16,958 nt of DNA from Smittium mucronatum (taxonomy: Eukaryota > Kickxellomycota > Harpellomycetes > Harpellales > Legeriomycetaceae), in contig LSSL01003757.1 of the NCBI GenBank assembly GCA_001953115.1, positions 1-16,958 on the forward strand, given 5' to 3'. The stretch's first letter is position 1. The number at the start of each line of letters is the position of its first letter. Below the pieces are notes generated by a model that was given only the letters and a program-made list of their open reading frames with translations, was not told where the DNA came from and did no database searches. Of the stretch, positions 1-8,198 are shown piece after piece. Made by a program: the position numbers and the translations under genes.

Positions 1-10
1 TGTTGCCCGA

Positions 11-36
11 TCACTTATACTAAAAAGTATAAGTGA
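11..36. repeat. Perfect inverted repeat (11-bp arms, AAAA loop)
   Basis: TCACTTATACT (11-21) is followed by AAAA and then its exact reverse complement AGTATAAGTGA (26-36). No T-run follows directly, so a terminator role is not supported. It lies just upstream of a mobile-element-like coding trace and may belong to the same decayed element. Confidence 0.8.
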
Positions 37-42
37 ATCACC

Positions 43-86
43 AGCTTCCTTGAATCAATGACCAGTGTGTATGGAGACGCTAGAGC
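43..86 (+). repeat. Diverged dispersed repeat, copy 1; possible coding trace of a retroelement
   Basis: This 44-bp block aligns without gaps to 12839-12882 (32 of 44 identical by eye), sharing the cores TTGAATCAAT, TGTATGGA and TAGAGC. Read in one frame, copy 1 gives LNQ-stop-PVCMETLE and copy 2 gives LNQYP-stop-CMELLE, so the similarity also holds at codon level. Copy 2 lies about 470 bp after a decayed reverse transcriptase in the same orientation. Both may therefore be scraps of one element's C-terminal coding region. The link to the retroelement is inference. The copy may continue left beyond the window. Confidence 0.45.
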
Positions 87-377
87 GGCGGAGGGGTGTA
101 GGATCTGATATTTTTTTTGAAAATTTTTCATTTTTTTAAACATTTTTTAAATGTTTTATACTATTTTTATATTGTTTAAATAAACATTCAAAGAAAAAAA
201 AATAAAAAAAAATAAAAAAAAGCATTTCATTTATAGAATTTTGGAATAAAATTAATAATAATAGATAAAATGAAATGAAATGAAATACGAAATGTAAGTA
301 AATAATCCCTTCTCCCCCTTTCACCTGCACACAACTCCTAGTTTTACGCGCACCCTCTCCCTCTTATTTAATTTTGC

Positions 378-401
378 ACTCTCCTACTCTCCTACTCTCT
401 T
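378..401. repeat. Tandem repeat, ACTCTCCT x3
   Basis: Three 8-bp units, ACTCTCCT, ACTCTCCT and ACTCTCTT, lie within a pyrimidine-rich patch. This is a short microsatellite with no visible function. Confidence 0.8.
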
Positions 402-584
402 GAATCATTCTTATCACATTAATTATTCCTCATCCTATCTCCTCTCGAGGCTCTCGCCCCTACACATTCCTACTTCCTAGTCTAAACATCGAACCTCACA
501 CTAAATATATTTTGCATATTGAAGGATTATTTTATACTTTAACATTAGCTACATTTTTTTCACCCATATTTAGCTTGTTTATAC

Positions 585-610
<26 letters not shown>
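585..610. repeat. (AT)13 microsatellite
   Basis: Thirteen uninterrupted AT dinucleotides, continuing into TATAG. The tract is likely length-variable between strains. Confidence 0.95.
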
Positions 611-616
<6 letters not shown>

Positions 617-1162
617 TGCCGAAATAAAAACCTAATGATATTTAATGAAAAGGTAATGTTTTTGGTGCTTTTTTTACAATAATACATGCCTGGTATAATT
701 TACTGCTTTTAAACACTTGTTATTTAGTGGCTATAGTTATTATAGCAATAAACTGTTTTTAGCTATCACGAATACCTCCCAGAGAATTTTATCTAACTCA
801 ATCTAAAATTTGAGACCAGAGATTAGGTTTAATAAAAGACGATGTGCTTCGCATCTATTTTTTGACCTTAAACATTCTTACTTTGAAAGGTTTGAGAGCT
901 AACTCATCTTTCGAAAATTTAATTATAGTTACAAGATAGAAGGCTTGACAACTTTCTAACTCTTAAAAAACGTACCCTTTATGATTATTACTTGATATTT
1001 TTTGTGTAGCTAAAACCTAAGGTTTTAATAAAAACACATTTCTTTTTTTGCTTTTAAAATCTAACCGCTCGAGTTTTTAAATGTTTCAACAAAATGAAGA
1101 ATGAGTTTGATAACCTGAGATGTAAAATAAACAATTAGGATATTTTTAGTTAATTTTTTGGG

Positions 1163-1188
1163 AAATTCACGCCCTGGTTAGGATCAAT
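1163..1188 (+). repeat. Diverged short direct repeat, copy A
   Basis: AAATTCAC-GCC..GGTTAGGAT.AA resembles 1692-1717 (AAATTTCACCGCC..GTTGGGAT.AA) in the same orientation, about 530 bp apart. It may be the remains of a dispersed element. The match is short and seen only by eye. Confidence 0.35.
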
Positions 1189-1691
1189 AGTGTATGGGTT
1201 TAGGAGAATTTGAATGTTTTCAAGAAATTTAAACGATTTCAAAATAAACTGGGATATTTTTATTATCTTACTCGAAAAAAAAAAAAAACTCATCTGGGCA
1301 TATATAGGTTAAAATATCATTCATGAAATCCAATCTGCTCCAATTATATTTTAAATTCAACTGGGTAAATAAAATTAAAATTTTTCCCAAATTGATTTGA
1401 AAATGAAATATTTTCCTTATAAAAAAAGCAAATGCAGTTAAATATTTGACTTATAGTCGCAGTCAGGACGATCTTTATCCACCCCACTTCCCATCCCTAC
1501 TGAAACTGATAAAATATAATACTGATTTATCTAATATATGTACTTTTATGTATTCTTTTCTTCTTATCAAGAATTAAACATTAATAAAAAAAATCGCTTT
1601 GAAAATCGTTTTTTTAACCGATTTAAAGTTTATTTGAAATTAAAAGAGATTGGGATAAAAGATCATAGAGGGACTTGTTTTATTTTGCAGT

Positions 1692-1717
1692 AAATTTCAC
1701 CGCCTTGTTGGGATTAA
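1692..1717 (+). repeat. Diverged short direct repeat, copy B
   Basis: Partner of 1163-1188, sharing TTCAC, GCC, GTT and GGAT blocks with one or two single-base gaps. The copies diverge quickly outside this block. Confidence 0.35.
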
Positions 1718-1739
1718 ACTTGTAATACCCTAACATTTT

Positions 1740-1757
1740 CCCCCCCCCCCCCCCCCC
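1740..1757. repeat. Homopolymer run, C18
   Basis: Eighteen consecutive C in strongly AT-rich surroundings. Such tracts are prone to length error in sequencing and to slippage in the cell, so the exact count is uncertain. Confidence 0.9.
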
Positions 1758-2348
1758 GTTCAGAAAATCTTGATACTGTTAAATGAAAATTATTTATTTT
1801 AAAAACTTTTCAGCAAGAGTGATTATAGTTTTTATTTCATATCAAATGCAAATACACTGGAAACCGATCCGACCATTTTTACAGTAACACGGTGTTTATT
1901 TCGTTTCAGAATAATACTATTTAAACAGAGTATAGCTATTTAAACCCAATTATTATTAAAACTATCTACTTTCTCAGCACTGATTTTCTGGTTGTTTTTC
2001 TTTTTTTGCTGAAAGTTGATATTCAAAATTGTAATAAAAGGGGGGAGTGAGTGAGTGTGTGGAAGTGATATTTTAGCAGAGAGTGGAAGAGCAATTGGTG
2101 AGGCTCCAATAATTCGAATAGTTTTTAAAAGGAAAACAAAATATACCCACGGTACTTTTTGAATCTCTATAAAGAACCGAAAATCGCCCACGGCCTTCTA
2201 CCCATTGAACTTTATCGAACCATCTATTATTCGTTTAGTTTTGGAAAAGGTAAATTTGTGAGTGAAAGAGGTGGTTTTATTGTTGCTTTCAAGTTTTGCC
2301 ATCTTGTAATTAGGGTCGAAATTCGATCTATCCAACTATAATACTGTT

Positions 2349-2360
2349 TTTATTTTTATT
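2349..2360 (-). terminator. Candidate polyadenylation signals for BFR2
   Basis: Two adjacent TTTATT hexamers (AATAAA on the minus strand) at 2349-2354 and 2355-2360, about 250 bp past the BFR2 stop codon. The sequence between stop and signal is purine/pyrimidine-skewed non-coding DNA. The position is reasonable for a 3' end, but AATAAA is common by chance in DNA this AT-rich. Confidence 0.35.
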
Positions 2361-2611
2361 TTTTTTGCTGGAAAGATAGATGGATGGTAGAAGAGGGGTT
2401 GTAGTTGAGATTGGACTGGATTTATATAGTAAATTAAAATTTGTAAGCAAAAAATAAGAGAAAAAAATGTAATATGAGAGTCACAAAAGAAAAGGTAAAA
2501 ATTCTAATGTATTTTTTTTTTCTGAAAGTAAAAAGGAAAAAAAATGAGAGGAAGAATATGAAAGAAATAGTAAGTGGTGATGGTGGGGAGGAAGGGGAGA
2601 GGAGAGGAAAA

Positions 2612-4399
2612 TCAAAAGTTAAAAAGCTTGAAATCGCCGATACTCAATTCAGAATTAGCTTCAGATTCGAGTTTTGTTGTTGATGTAGTTGTAGTTGTAG
2701 TTTTTTGTGGATTATCGGTAGTGCTGGATATACGGGTTCCCAGCAAAGTGCTATACAGCTCATGCACTTGCTGGTCAGTCCATGGCACGATGGTCGATGA
2801 TCCCGACAAATATGAAGGGGCCATGAAATTTTCGAGTTTTTCGTGGACTTGGTAGCGAATCTTTCGTCCTTTAGAGGCTTTAGTATCCACCTGTTTGTTC
2901 TTTACGCTTTTTAAAAGCCCCGCATCTAAACCAGATCCGATGGTTTTTGAGCTATTTGCTTGTGATTTTGTATCGATAAGGTCATGGAGCAAAGTTTGGT
3001 AAAAGTCGGTATCGTCATATATTCCAAGGTATGATTTTTCACCGATTTCAAGTTTTGGAACGATAAAAGAGTAGTTTATTCGAGACATGTGGGTTCTTTT
3101 TAAAAGACGGTCTTTACTTTCCAACAATGAGTTTATTTGGTCGAGAGGTGATTGCTTAAAAGCTTTTAAGGATTTGGATGAAAGAGATGACGGCAGGAGA
3201 TTGATTCTGGTGTCCCATTTGGTTAAGGTTGAGTCCCTGAAACTCTTTATCCGTTTGTTTCTCGATTCTATTGACTGCCACAAAGCTTCTACATCATCAT
3301 GGGTGCGTTTTAGGGGAACTTTAGAAGCTTGGGCATTCGGAATATTTTCTTTATCCGAAATGGCATCCAATAAACCTAAAAGTTTCTGCTGGAGTTCAAA
3401 AACACACGATTTGGCTGAATCAACAGCCGATTGCAACTCAGTGCCCTTGAATGTGTTTATATTGGCTTCTGAGAATTCAGTTGGGGTTGGGTACTCGTTG
3501 GATTTGACTAGAAGTTTTTGGAAACGAATTCGCAAGTCTAGGGAGGATTCCCATATTTTGGTTTGTTTGATAACATGATTTCCTTTTATTACATCTGATT
3601 CCTTAGATACTGCCAGCTCGCTGACAAGTTTTTGCTCACCAAGAGCTAATTTTTGCAATTCTTTTTTCACTTGTTCCGAATCAGCGACTTCTTTCGAGAA
3701 ACTGCCGGCCGAATCTTCGCTGTCAATATCACTTTCTTCCTCACTACTGGAATCGGACATGCTATTTTGATTTGATTCATCACTTTTCTCTGAAGATTCG
3801 TCTAAAAATTTTCCTCTAGCTTTATTGGCCTTATTTTTGGGCTTGCTAGTTCTTTTTAGAGAAGATTCAGACGAAGGAAGAGAGGGATTACTTTCGGGAT
3901 CACTTAAATTTTCCTCGAAAGAATCGGAATCGCCAGCAGTTTCTGATTGATTATCAGATACTATATCGTCATTGGATACTAGATCGTTTTCCGAATCTAT
4001 TTCGTTACTTGAATCTATTTCCTCTTCAGAATCTAAAAAGTCGCTTTGCTCGGAATCTTCGTTTGATTGCAAATCATTGGTATTTTTGGAACTTTTTCCT
4101 GATTTTGAAATATTAACAGAATCTAAAAAAGTTTGTTTTGAAGAGTAGCCCAACTGAGCTCTGGAGCCTTTGACACCAGCATATTTTGGATCGGTGGGAG
4201 TGGACCCGATCTGATTCCTGATTTTGCCTTTAGTTACGGGTAGGTAATGAGCGCGTTTAGCAGAAAGAGAAGAATTCAAATCTTCGGACTCGGAATCGGA
4301 TTGGGAATACTCGTTTTCGATATCGAAATCTTTTGGGATGGGATCGGTAATCTCCATCAAGGCTTTCGCGAGAGTGCTTTTTCCTTTTAAGGAGGACAT
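2612..4399 (-). CDS. BFR2: AATF/BFR2-type ribosome biogenesis protein (AATF and TRAUB domains)
   Basis: Intronless 595-residue protein of the AATF/Che-1/Bfr2 family. Family members are nucleolar factors of the early small-subunit processome, needed for 18S rRNA maturation. The start is fixed by an in-frame TAA two codons upstream (4403-4405). Residues about 25-240 form a long acidic Ser/Asp/Glu-rich region with basic KR/KPKNKANK patches, as usual in nucleolar proteins. Residues about 275-400 match the AATF domain (KIWESSLDLRIRFQKLL; EALWQSIESRNKRI; LTKWDTR). Residues about 440-550 match the C-terminal TRAUB domain (YDDTDFYQTLLHDLID, DTKASKGRKIRYQVHEKLENF, MAPSYL). A Thr-rich run follows (567-575) near the C-terminus, written by a GTA/GTT-type repeat on the plus strand. 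Length is normal for the family. It is divergent from GPN1, 452 bp away. Confidence 0.95.
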   Translation of the reverse strand: MSSLKGKSTLAKALMEITDPIPKDFDIENEYSQSDSESEDLNSSLSAKRAHYLPVTKGKIRNQIGSTPTDPKYAGVKGSRAQLGYSSKQTFLDSVNISKSGKSSKNTNDLQSNEDSEQSDFLDSEEEIDSSNEIDSENDLVSNDDIVSDNQSETAGDSDSFEENLSDPESNPSLPSSESSLKRTSKPKNKANKARGKFLDESSEKSDESNQNSMSDSSSEEESDIDSEDSAGSFSKEVADSEQVKKELQKLALGEQKLVSELAVSKESDVIKGNHVIKQTKIWESSLDLRIRFQKLLVKSNEYPTPTEFSEANINTFKGTELQSAVDSAKSCVFELQQKLLGLLDAISDKENIPNAQASKVPLKRTHDDVEALWQSIESRNKRIKSFRDSTLTKWDTRINLLPSSLSSKSLKAFKQSPLDQINSLLESKDRLLKRTHMSRINYSFIVPKLEIGEKSYLGIYDDTDFYQTLLHDLIDTKSQANSSKTIGSGLDAGLLKSVKNKQVDTKASKGRKIRYQVHEKLENFMAPSYLSGSSTIVPWTDQQVHELYSTLLGTRISSTTDNPQKTTTTTTSTTKLESEANSELSIGDFKLFNF

Positions 4400-4522
4400 C
4401 TTTTATGACTTTCTGCTTTAGTTTAAACGTTGAAAATTAGGAGTGATGGAGGTGATGGATTGAGGAGGCGAACCGTTGAAATTTTTTGTTGCAAGAAAGA
4501 GTTGTCAAAGATAAATAAAATT

Positions 4523-4543
4523 AAAAAAAAAGGGGGGGGGGGG
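4523..4543. repeat. A9G12 homopolymer junction
   Basis: Nine A (4523-4531) run directly into twelve G (4532-4543), inside the divergent promoter. Poly-dA and poly-dG tracts tend to exclude nucleosomes, so it could help keep the promoter open. The exact run lengths may be unreliable. Confidence 0.85.
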
Positions 4544-4744
4544 ATAATTTTGATATGAATAGCTAAAATAAAAAGACATAAAATTATATTCTGGCTCAAT
4601 GAATAAATTGCTAAAAAAAATTAAAAATTAAAATTAAAAAAAAAAAAAGATTTTTCATTTTGGTTGTGATTGGGTAATCATAGAGAGAGGAAATGATTTG
4701 AAATCGAAACTAAACCCATAAAATTCAGACGAGCAAAATCGCAG

Positions 4745-4753
4745 TATAAAAAA
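4745..4753 (+). promoter_or_regulatory. Candidate TATA box for GPN1
   Basis: TATAAAAAA lies 99-107 bp upstream of the GPN1 ATG, a sensible distance in a fungus. A second box, TATAAAAG at 4827-4834, is only about 18 bp from that ATG. If the second one were used, transcripts might begin after the first ATG and translation would start at Met8 (4873). Confidence 0.4.
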
Positions 4754-4851
4754 CAAATCCGACTCTGGATAATGCAAAAACCATCATATGATAGTTTTAA
4801 AATCTAAAATTCATTGCTGGACTAAGTATAAAAGGTTTGAAAAATTTTAAA

Positions 4852-6166
4852 ATGAGTTTGGAAGAAATATCAATGGACATGGAGAATAAGCCCACAGTGA
4901 TTATTGTGATCGGGATGGCAGGTTCAGGAAAAACGACATTTATCCAAGTAAGAGTTTCTATATATTAGCAGTCACAATACTCTATGGGAATGGGAATAGG
5001 ATACAGATGAGGAAAAAAAATCCTTGTTCGATGAATGTTTTTTAATACTTTCTTCCTTTTTTCTGTAGAGGATAAATTCGCATCTAAATTCAAAAAAGAA
5101 GGCGCCATATGTAATAAATCTGGATCCAGCGGTCTCAAACCTACCATTTCAGGCAAATATTGATATCCAAAACACTGTCGAGTACAAGAGCGTGATGCGA
5201 GAGTAAATAAATATTCAATAGGCGTATAAACTTTATATTAGAACAAAAACTGCCCTTTTGCTTTTCTTTGAACCTGTGTCGGTCTGTGTTGATTTATAAA
5301 ATATTTTCTTTGACTAGTTATAATTTGGGACCGAACGGGGCAATTCTCACGAGTTTGAACTTGTTTACAACGAAATTCGATCAGGTGATGGAAATAATAG
5401 GAAAAAGATCAGATGAAATATCGTGAGTGTATTTTTTTGAATTTTTTTAGTAAAGATTGCGTTTAAACTCTTTATTTTATTTTTCACGAGAGAAAATTAT
5501 AAAAAAGAATTAAATGGTATATAGAAATGTGATTATTGACACGCCAGGACAAATAGAGATTTTCACGTGGTCAGCATCAGGCTCGATAATAACTGAATCT
5601 TTGGCATCAACGTATCCAACTGTAATAGCATATGTAGTTGACACGATGCGGACAGAGAATCCAATGACGTTCATGTCAAACATGTTGTATGCCTGCAGGT
5701 ACGTTTGATTAAACCTAAAATGTGTGATTAAAGAATATGAAGTATAATTCAGAGTGTTTTTGGTTTATTTTATAACAGTATATTGTACAAGACGCAACTA
5801 CCTTTTGTACTGGTATTCAACAAGACGGATATAGTGTCGCACGAAACAGCGGTTGAATGGCTGAGGGACTTTGAGTCGTTCCAGCAGGCAGTCTTATTGC
5901 AAGATGAGTCGTATATGAACTCGCTTATGAATTCAATGAGTTTAATGCTGGACGAGTTTTACAGCCAATTGCAGGTAGTGGGAGTATCGTCGGTTACAGG
6001 CAGTGGGATCGAGGAGTTCTTCGAAAAGGTAGGTGAAGCGCGTGCCGAATACATATCGGAATACCTGCCTCAGTTAGTCAGCAAGATTGAAAAGAAGCGG
6101 GAACTTGAAGAAACGCGCAAAAACGAGCAGATTGAAAAGCTGGTTAAAGATATGAAACAACTCTAA
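4852..6166 (+). CDS. GPN1: GPN-loop GTPase 1 (GPN1/NPA3/XAB1), five exons, short C-terminus
   Basis: Exons 4852-4947, 5069-5202, 5318-5422, 5525-5698 and 5779-6166 total 897 nt and encode 298 residues. GPN1 family GTPases help assemble RNA polymerase II in the cytoplasm and carry it to the nucleus. Visible motifs: P-loop GMAGSGKT (21-28), INLDPAV (48-54), the diagnostic GPN loop LGPNG (80-84), DTPGQ (117-121), FTWSASG (125-131), NKTD (184-187) and SSVTG (240-244). Intron phases are 0, 2, 2 and 2. The splice choice keeps the spacing between FDQVM and IDTPGQ equal to what I recall for human GPN1 (14 residues). Human and yeast proteins are about 374-385 residues, with an acidic tail; this one stops soon after [10 protein letters not shown] and lacks it. 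Met8 and Met10 are alternative starts. Confidence 0.93.
4948..5068 (+). other. GPN1 intron 1 (121 bp, phase 0)
   Basis: GTAAGA donor and CTGTAG acceptor after a T/C-rich tract. Joins FIQ to RINSHL. The next AG, two bases later, would put exon 2 out of frame. Confidence 0.9.
5203..5317 (+). other. GPN1 intron 2 (115 bp, phase 2)
   Basis: GTAAAT donor and GACTAG acceptor. Splicing completes an Asp codon (GA+T), giving MRDYNLGPNG, as the family requires. Confidence 0.9.
5423..5524 (+). other. GPN1 intron 3 (102 bp, phase 2)
   Basis: GTGAGT donor and TATATAG acceptor. Earlier AG sites at 5490, 5492 and 5507 either break the frame or run into a stop. The ATG at 5514 sits inside this intron, with an in-frame TAA just before it, so it is not a real start. 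Confidence 0.85.
5699..5778 (+). other. GPN1 intron 4 (80 bp, phase 2)
   Basis: GTACGT donor and TAACAG acceptor. Joins YAC to [10 protein letters not shown], completing a Ser codon (AG+T). Confidence 0.92.
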
Positions 6167-6372
6167 CCAATCCCTCTCTCTTCATATCCAACAAGTAAAA
6201 TAATCTTTCAAGTCTAGCTAGCTTTCAGCTTTGAGCACCCCCATTTCGTACAAACTATGGACTGGAATAGTATTATAATTGACTCTTTTTATATACGTTT
6301 AATAGTCATGATAATATTGCGATTTAGACATTACGTATTTAATGTGAAAATGATTGCAAAAAAAAGATAATC

Positions 6373-6378
6373 AATAAA
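6373..6378 (+). terminator. Candidate polyadenylation signal for GPN1
   Basis: AATAAA about 207 bp after the GPN1 stop, following an A-rich stretch. A plausible 3' end, but the hexamer is common by chance here. Confidence 0.4.
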
Positions 6379-6748
6379 GTTCCGAGAGTCAGTTTTATGT
6401 GAGAGTATACCACATTATGAAACAGTATTTAACCTCAAAACTAGTTGATTTTTCCACTTTATTAGATTACCGATATTTTGTCTTATGAGCTGATATCACT
6501 CACTAGTTATAACATATATATATATGTTTTTTAAATATTCTGAAAGGTGATATATACGAAATAACGGAAAGTGATGGTACGATTTCTCCCCAACATTTCA
6601 AAACTGAAGGGAACTCTGCCCTGTCTGTTATGACATGAAAGCAAAGACATTCTTTAAATCTTCATTTTTATCAACATACCTGTGATTTAGAAAGACAAGT
6701 CGATTGATTAGAGAACTTGACTCGTTGAAAGAAAGATGCTTGAGACTT

Positions 6749-6774
6749 GGGGCTTTGGGCTTGGGGCTTGGGGG
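6749..6774 (+). other. G-quadruplex candidate
   Basis: Four G-runs at 6749-6752 (4), 6757-6759 (3), 6763-6766 (4) and 6770-6774 (5) are separated by loops CTTT, CTT and CTT. This fits the standard four-tract quadruplex pattern and is striking in AT-rich DNA. The units look like a degenerate GGGGCTT repeat. Confidence 0.7.
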
Positions 6775-6951
6775 ATGTTTTGGAAACTGGAGAAGCTAGC
6801 TAGTCCTGCCCGATCTCTTGCCAATTGATTTGTCCAACAATCCACTCATAGATCATCAATTAGACGCTGCCAATATGAAGACAGTAAACGTACAAACCAT
6901 GACGTGTCAGCCAATCTCCGAATTGGTTCCTAAAGAGGAAACAGTTGTCAA

Positions 6952-7129
6952 TTAACACTTTCGTTGCCGGTGGGACATTTCGTGCCATTTTCATGACCAA
7001 TATATATTCTGCCTTGATTTTCATTCAAAATTTTGACATTCTATTGGCCAAACATTAGATATTATCTAATAAATTTGTTTAGATATAGCAAATCGGAGTA
7101 CTTTTTACAGATGGAGACGAAAGAGTTAA
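6952..7129. mobile_element. piggyBac-like MITE (170 bp) with TTAA target duplication
   Basis: A non-coding element at 6956-7125 is flanked on both sides by TTAA (6952-6955 and 7126-7129). Terminal inverted repeats: CACTTTCGT at the left, ACGAAAGAG at the right (reverse complement CTCTTTCGT, 8 of 9 matching). Subterminal sequence on the left reads TTGCCGGTGGGACA. TTAA duplication is the hallmark of piggyBac-superfamily insertion. The element is too short to encode a transposase, so it would have been moved in trans. Confidence 0.65.
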
Positions 7130-7281
7130 ACGGCCAATAAGCTCTCTGAAACTAGAAAGCAGGGTGGTTGGATAAACAGCTCCTGACAACAAATTGATTA
7201 AAAAAGGCTTTATTCTCTGTATTTTCAAATTAGGCCAGTGCCATTTATAGTCCAGTCATCGACTATGACCTGTTTTATCAT

Positions 7282-7461
7282 TCAACTGTTTCGCGGTCGG
7301 TAGACCAAATTGTGCCGCTATTCTATTCCCAATAATGGCTTCGAATTGGGGTTTATATTAAACATGTTTTTTAATAGGAAAATCTGTATATTTTATCAAA
7401 CCAAATCAATTACTCCCTAACTAAAGGAGTGAAAATAGTCTCTTGGACGCTAAAGAGTTTT
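7282..7461. mobile_element. Decayed relative of the 6952-7129 MITE
   Basis: The left end (CTGTTTCG..GTCGGTAGACC) and right end (GACGCTAAAGAG) resemble those of the upstream MITE. Their spacing gives about 172 bp against 170. The internal GTGCC word sits at the same offset (26 bases) from the left end in both. Over the first 31 positions about 20 match without gaps. The TTAA flanks have decayed to TCAA and TTTT. Confidence 0.45.
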
Positions 7462-7570
7462 ACGAAAATACATTCTTTTTGGTACGCCACTATAAATGAC
7501 ACTTCTAAAGTCGTTGCGAATATGAGTGAAAAGTTTTTAGTTTTCAAAAAAAAGAATGATATAATTGACC

Positions 7571-7592
7571 TGTCCCACCAGCAATGACATAA
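7571..7592 (-). mobile_element. Inverted MITE-end fragment
   Basis: TGTCCCACCAGCAA (7571-7584) is the reverse complement of TTGCTGGTGGGACA, matching 13 of 14 bases of the subterminal TTGCCGGTGGGACA at 6964-6977. The outermost bases are poorly conserved. It is probably one end of a third, inverted copy. GACACTT..TCGTTGC near 7500-7525 could be another end fragment. Confidence 0.4.
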
Positions 7593-8179
7593 TGATTTTT
7601 ATAAAGGGGATCTATCAAGCGTGCCATATGAGTGAAGTAATCCAAGTGGCTTTAGAAATCAGTGCATAAAATATTGTCTTCAAACCCACCTTATCCCAAA
7701 TTCAACAGCTAATGTGTTCAAATGGGAATATATCTCTTTTTCCTGCAAACAATGACAACAAATCGCTTTATTTATTCATGTCTGCCCAGACGTCTAAAGT
7801 GAGAAGGGGGTCAAAAAAACATTGTAGAGAGTCAAATCTGGGGAAGGGTGAAGACAACACGTTCTTAGTTTAATCAATTGCATATACACAAACGTATAAT
7901 CCAATCGACCCTCTGCTCCCAATACCGTTCAATTCCCAAAAGTACCAATCCTTGTATCTCTGCGTTATTTCTAACTCTTGTAAAATATATTAAAAAACCT
8001 GACAGCAATTGGTCTTTATTATCGCGCGAATTAAAATAAAATCAACCCCTTATTTGTGGATTTGTTTGGAAACCAAATCTACCGGTATTTTCATTTCAAT
8101 AAAAATAAAAAAAGTGCCTCAAAAGTACCCTTGATTTATCCACCAATAAAAACATAGATTAATCAAAAAATATATATTA

Positions 8180-8198
8180 TAATCGATATTATCGATTA
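8180..8198. repeat. Perfect palindrome TAATCGAT-ATT-ATCGATTA
   Basis: 8-bp arms with a 3-bp spacer, about 1.2 kb upstream of enolase. It could be a dimeric protein-binding site or chance in AT-rich DNA. Confidence 0.6.

Larger units (their letters stand above)
87..2348. other. AT-rich intergenic region without a recognised gene
   Basis: About 2.3 kb of A/T-rich sequence with T-rich blocks (107-300), a pyrimidine-rich patch (300-480) and simple repeats listed separately. All frames are broken by frequent stops. The few open stretches (136-330 minus, 1940-2191 minus, 2159-2341 plus) are low-complexity or resemble no family I know. No tRNA-like A/B box pair or rRNA segment was seen. Confidence 0.6.
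4400..4851. promoter_or_regulatory. Divergent BFR2/GPN1 intergenic promoter region
   Basis: These 452 bp separate the start codons of two genes transcribed away from each other, so both promoters must lie here or overlap the 5' ends. The stretch holds an A9G12 tract (4523-4543), several poly-A patches and TATA-like boxes on the GPN1 side. No coding potential is visible. Shared regulation of two growth-linked genes is plausible but not shown. Confidence 0.7.

Noticed and set aside
136..330. 64-residue minus-strand open stretch
   Set aside because: Almost entirely F, L, I, Y and N from T/A-rich low-complexity DNA, with no family resemblance.
395..407. 13-base match CTCTCTTGAATCA to 12841-12853, as a third copy of the 44-bp repeat
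   Set aside because: The match does not extend to the other conserved cores (TGTATGGA, TAGAGC), and the site lies at the edge of a CT-rich tandem repeat.
1940..2341. Two overlapping open stretches on opposite strands (1940-2191 minus, 2159-2341 plus)
   Set aside because: Each is under 90 codons and unrecognised, and the plus one needs a TTG start. One end is low-complexity. The region is better explained as the BFR2 downstream flank.
2474..3578. Plus-strand open stretches (2474-2683, 2574-2855, 3087-3578)
   Set aside because: The last two lie mostly or wholly opposite the well-supported BFR2 gene and are its antisense shadows. The first lies mainly in its 3' flank.
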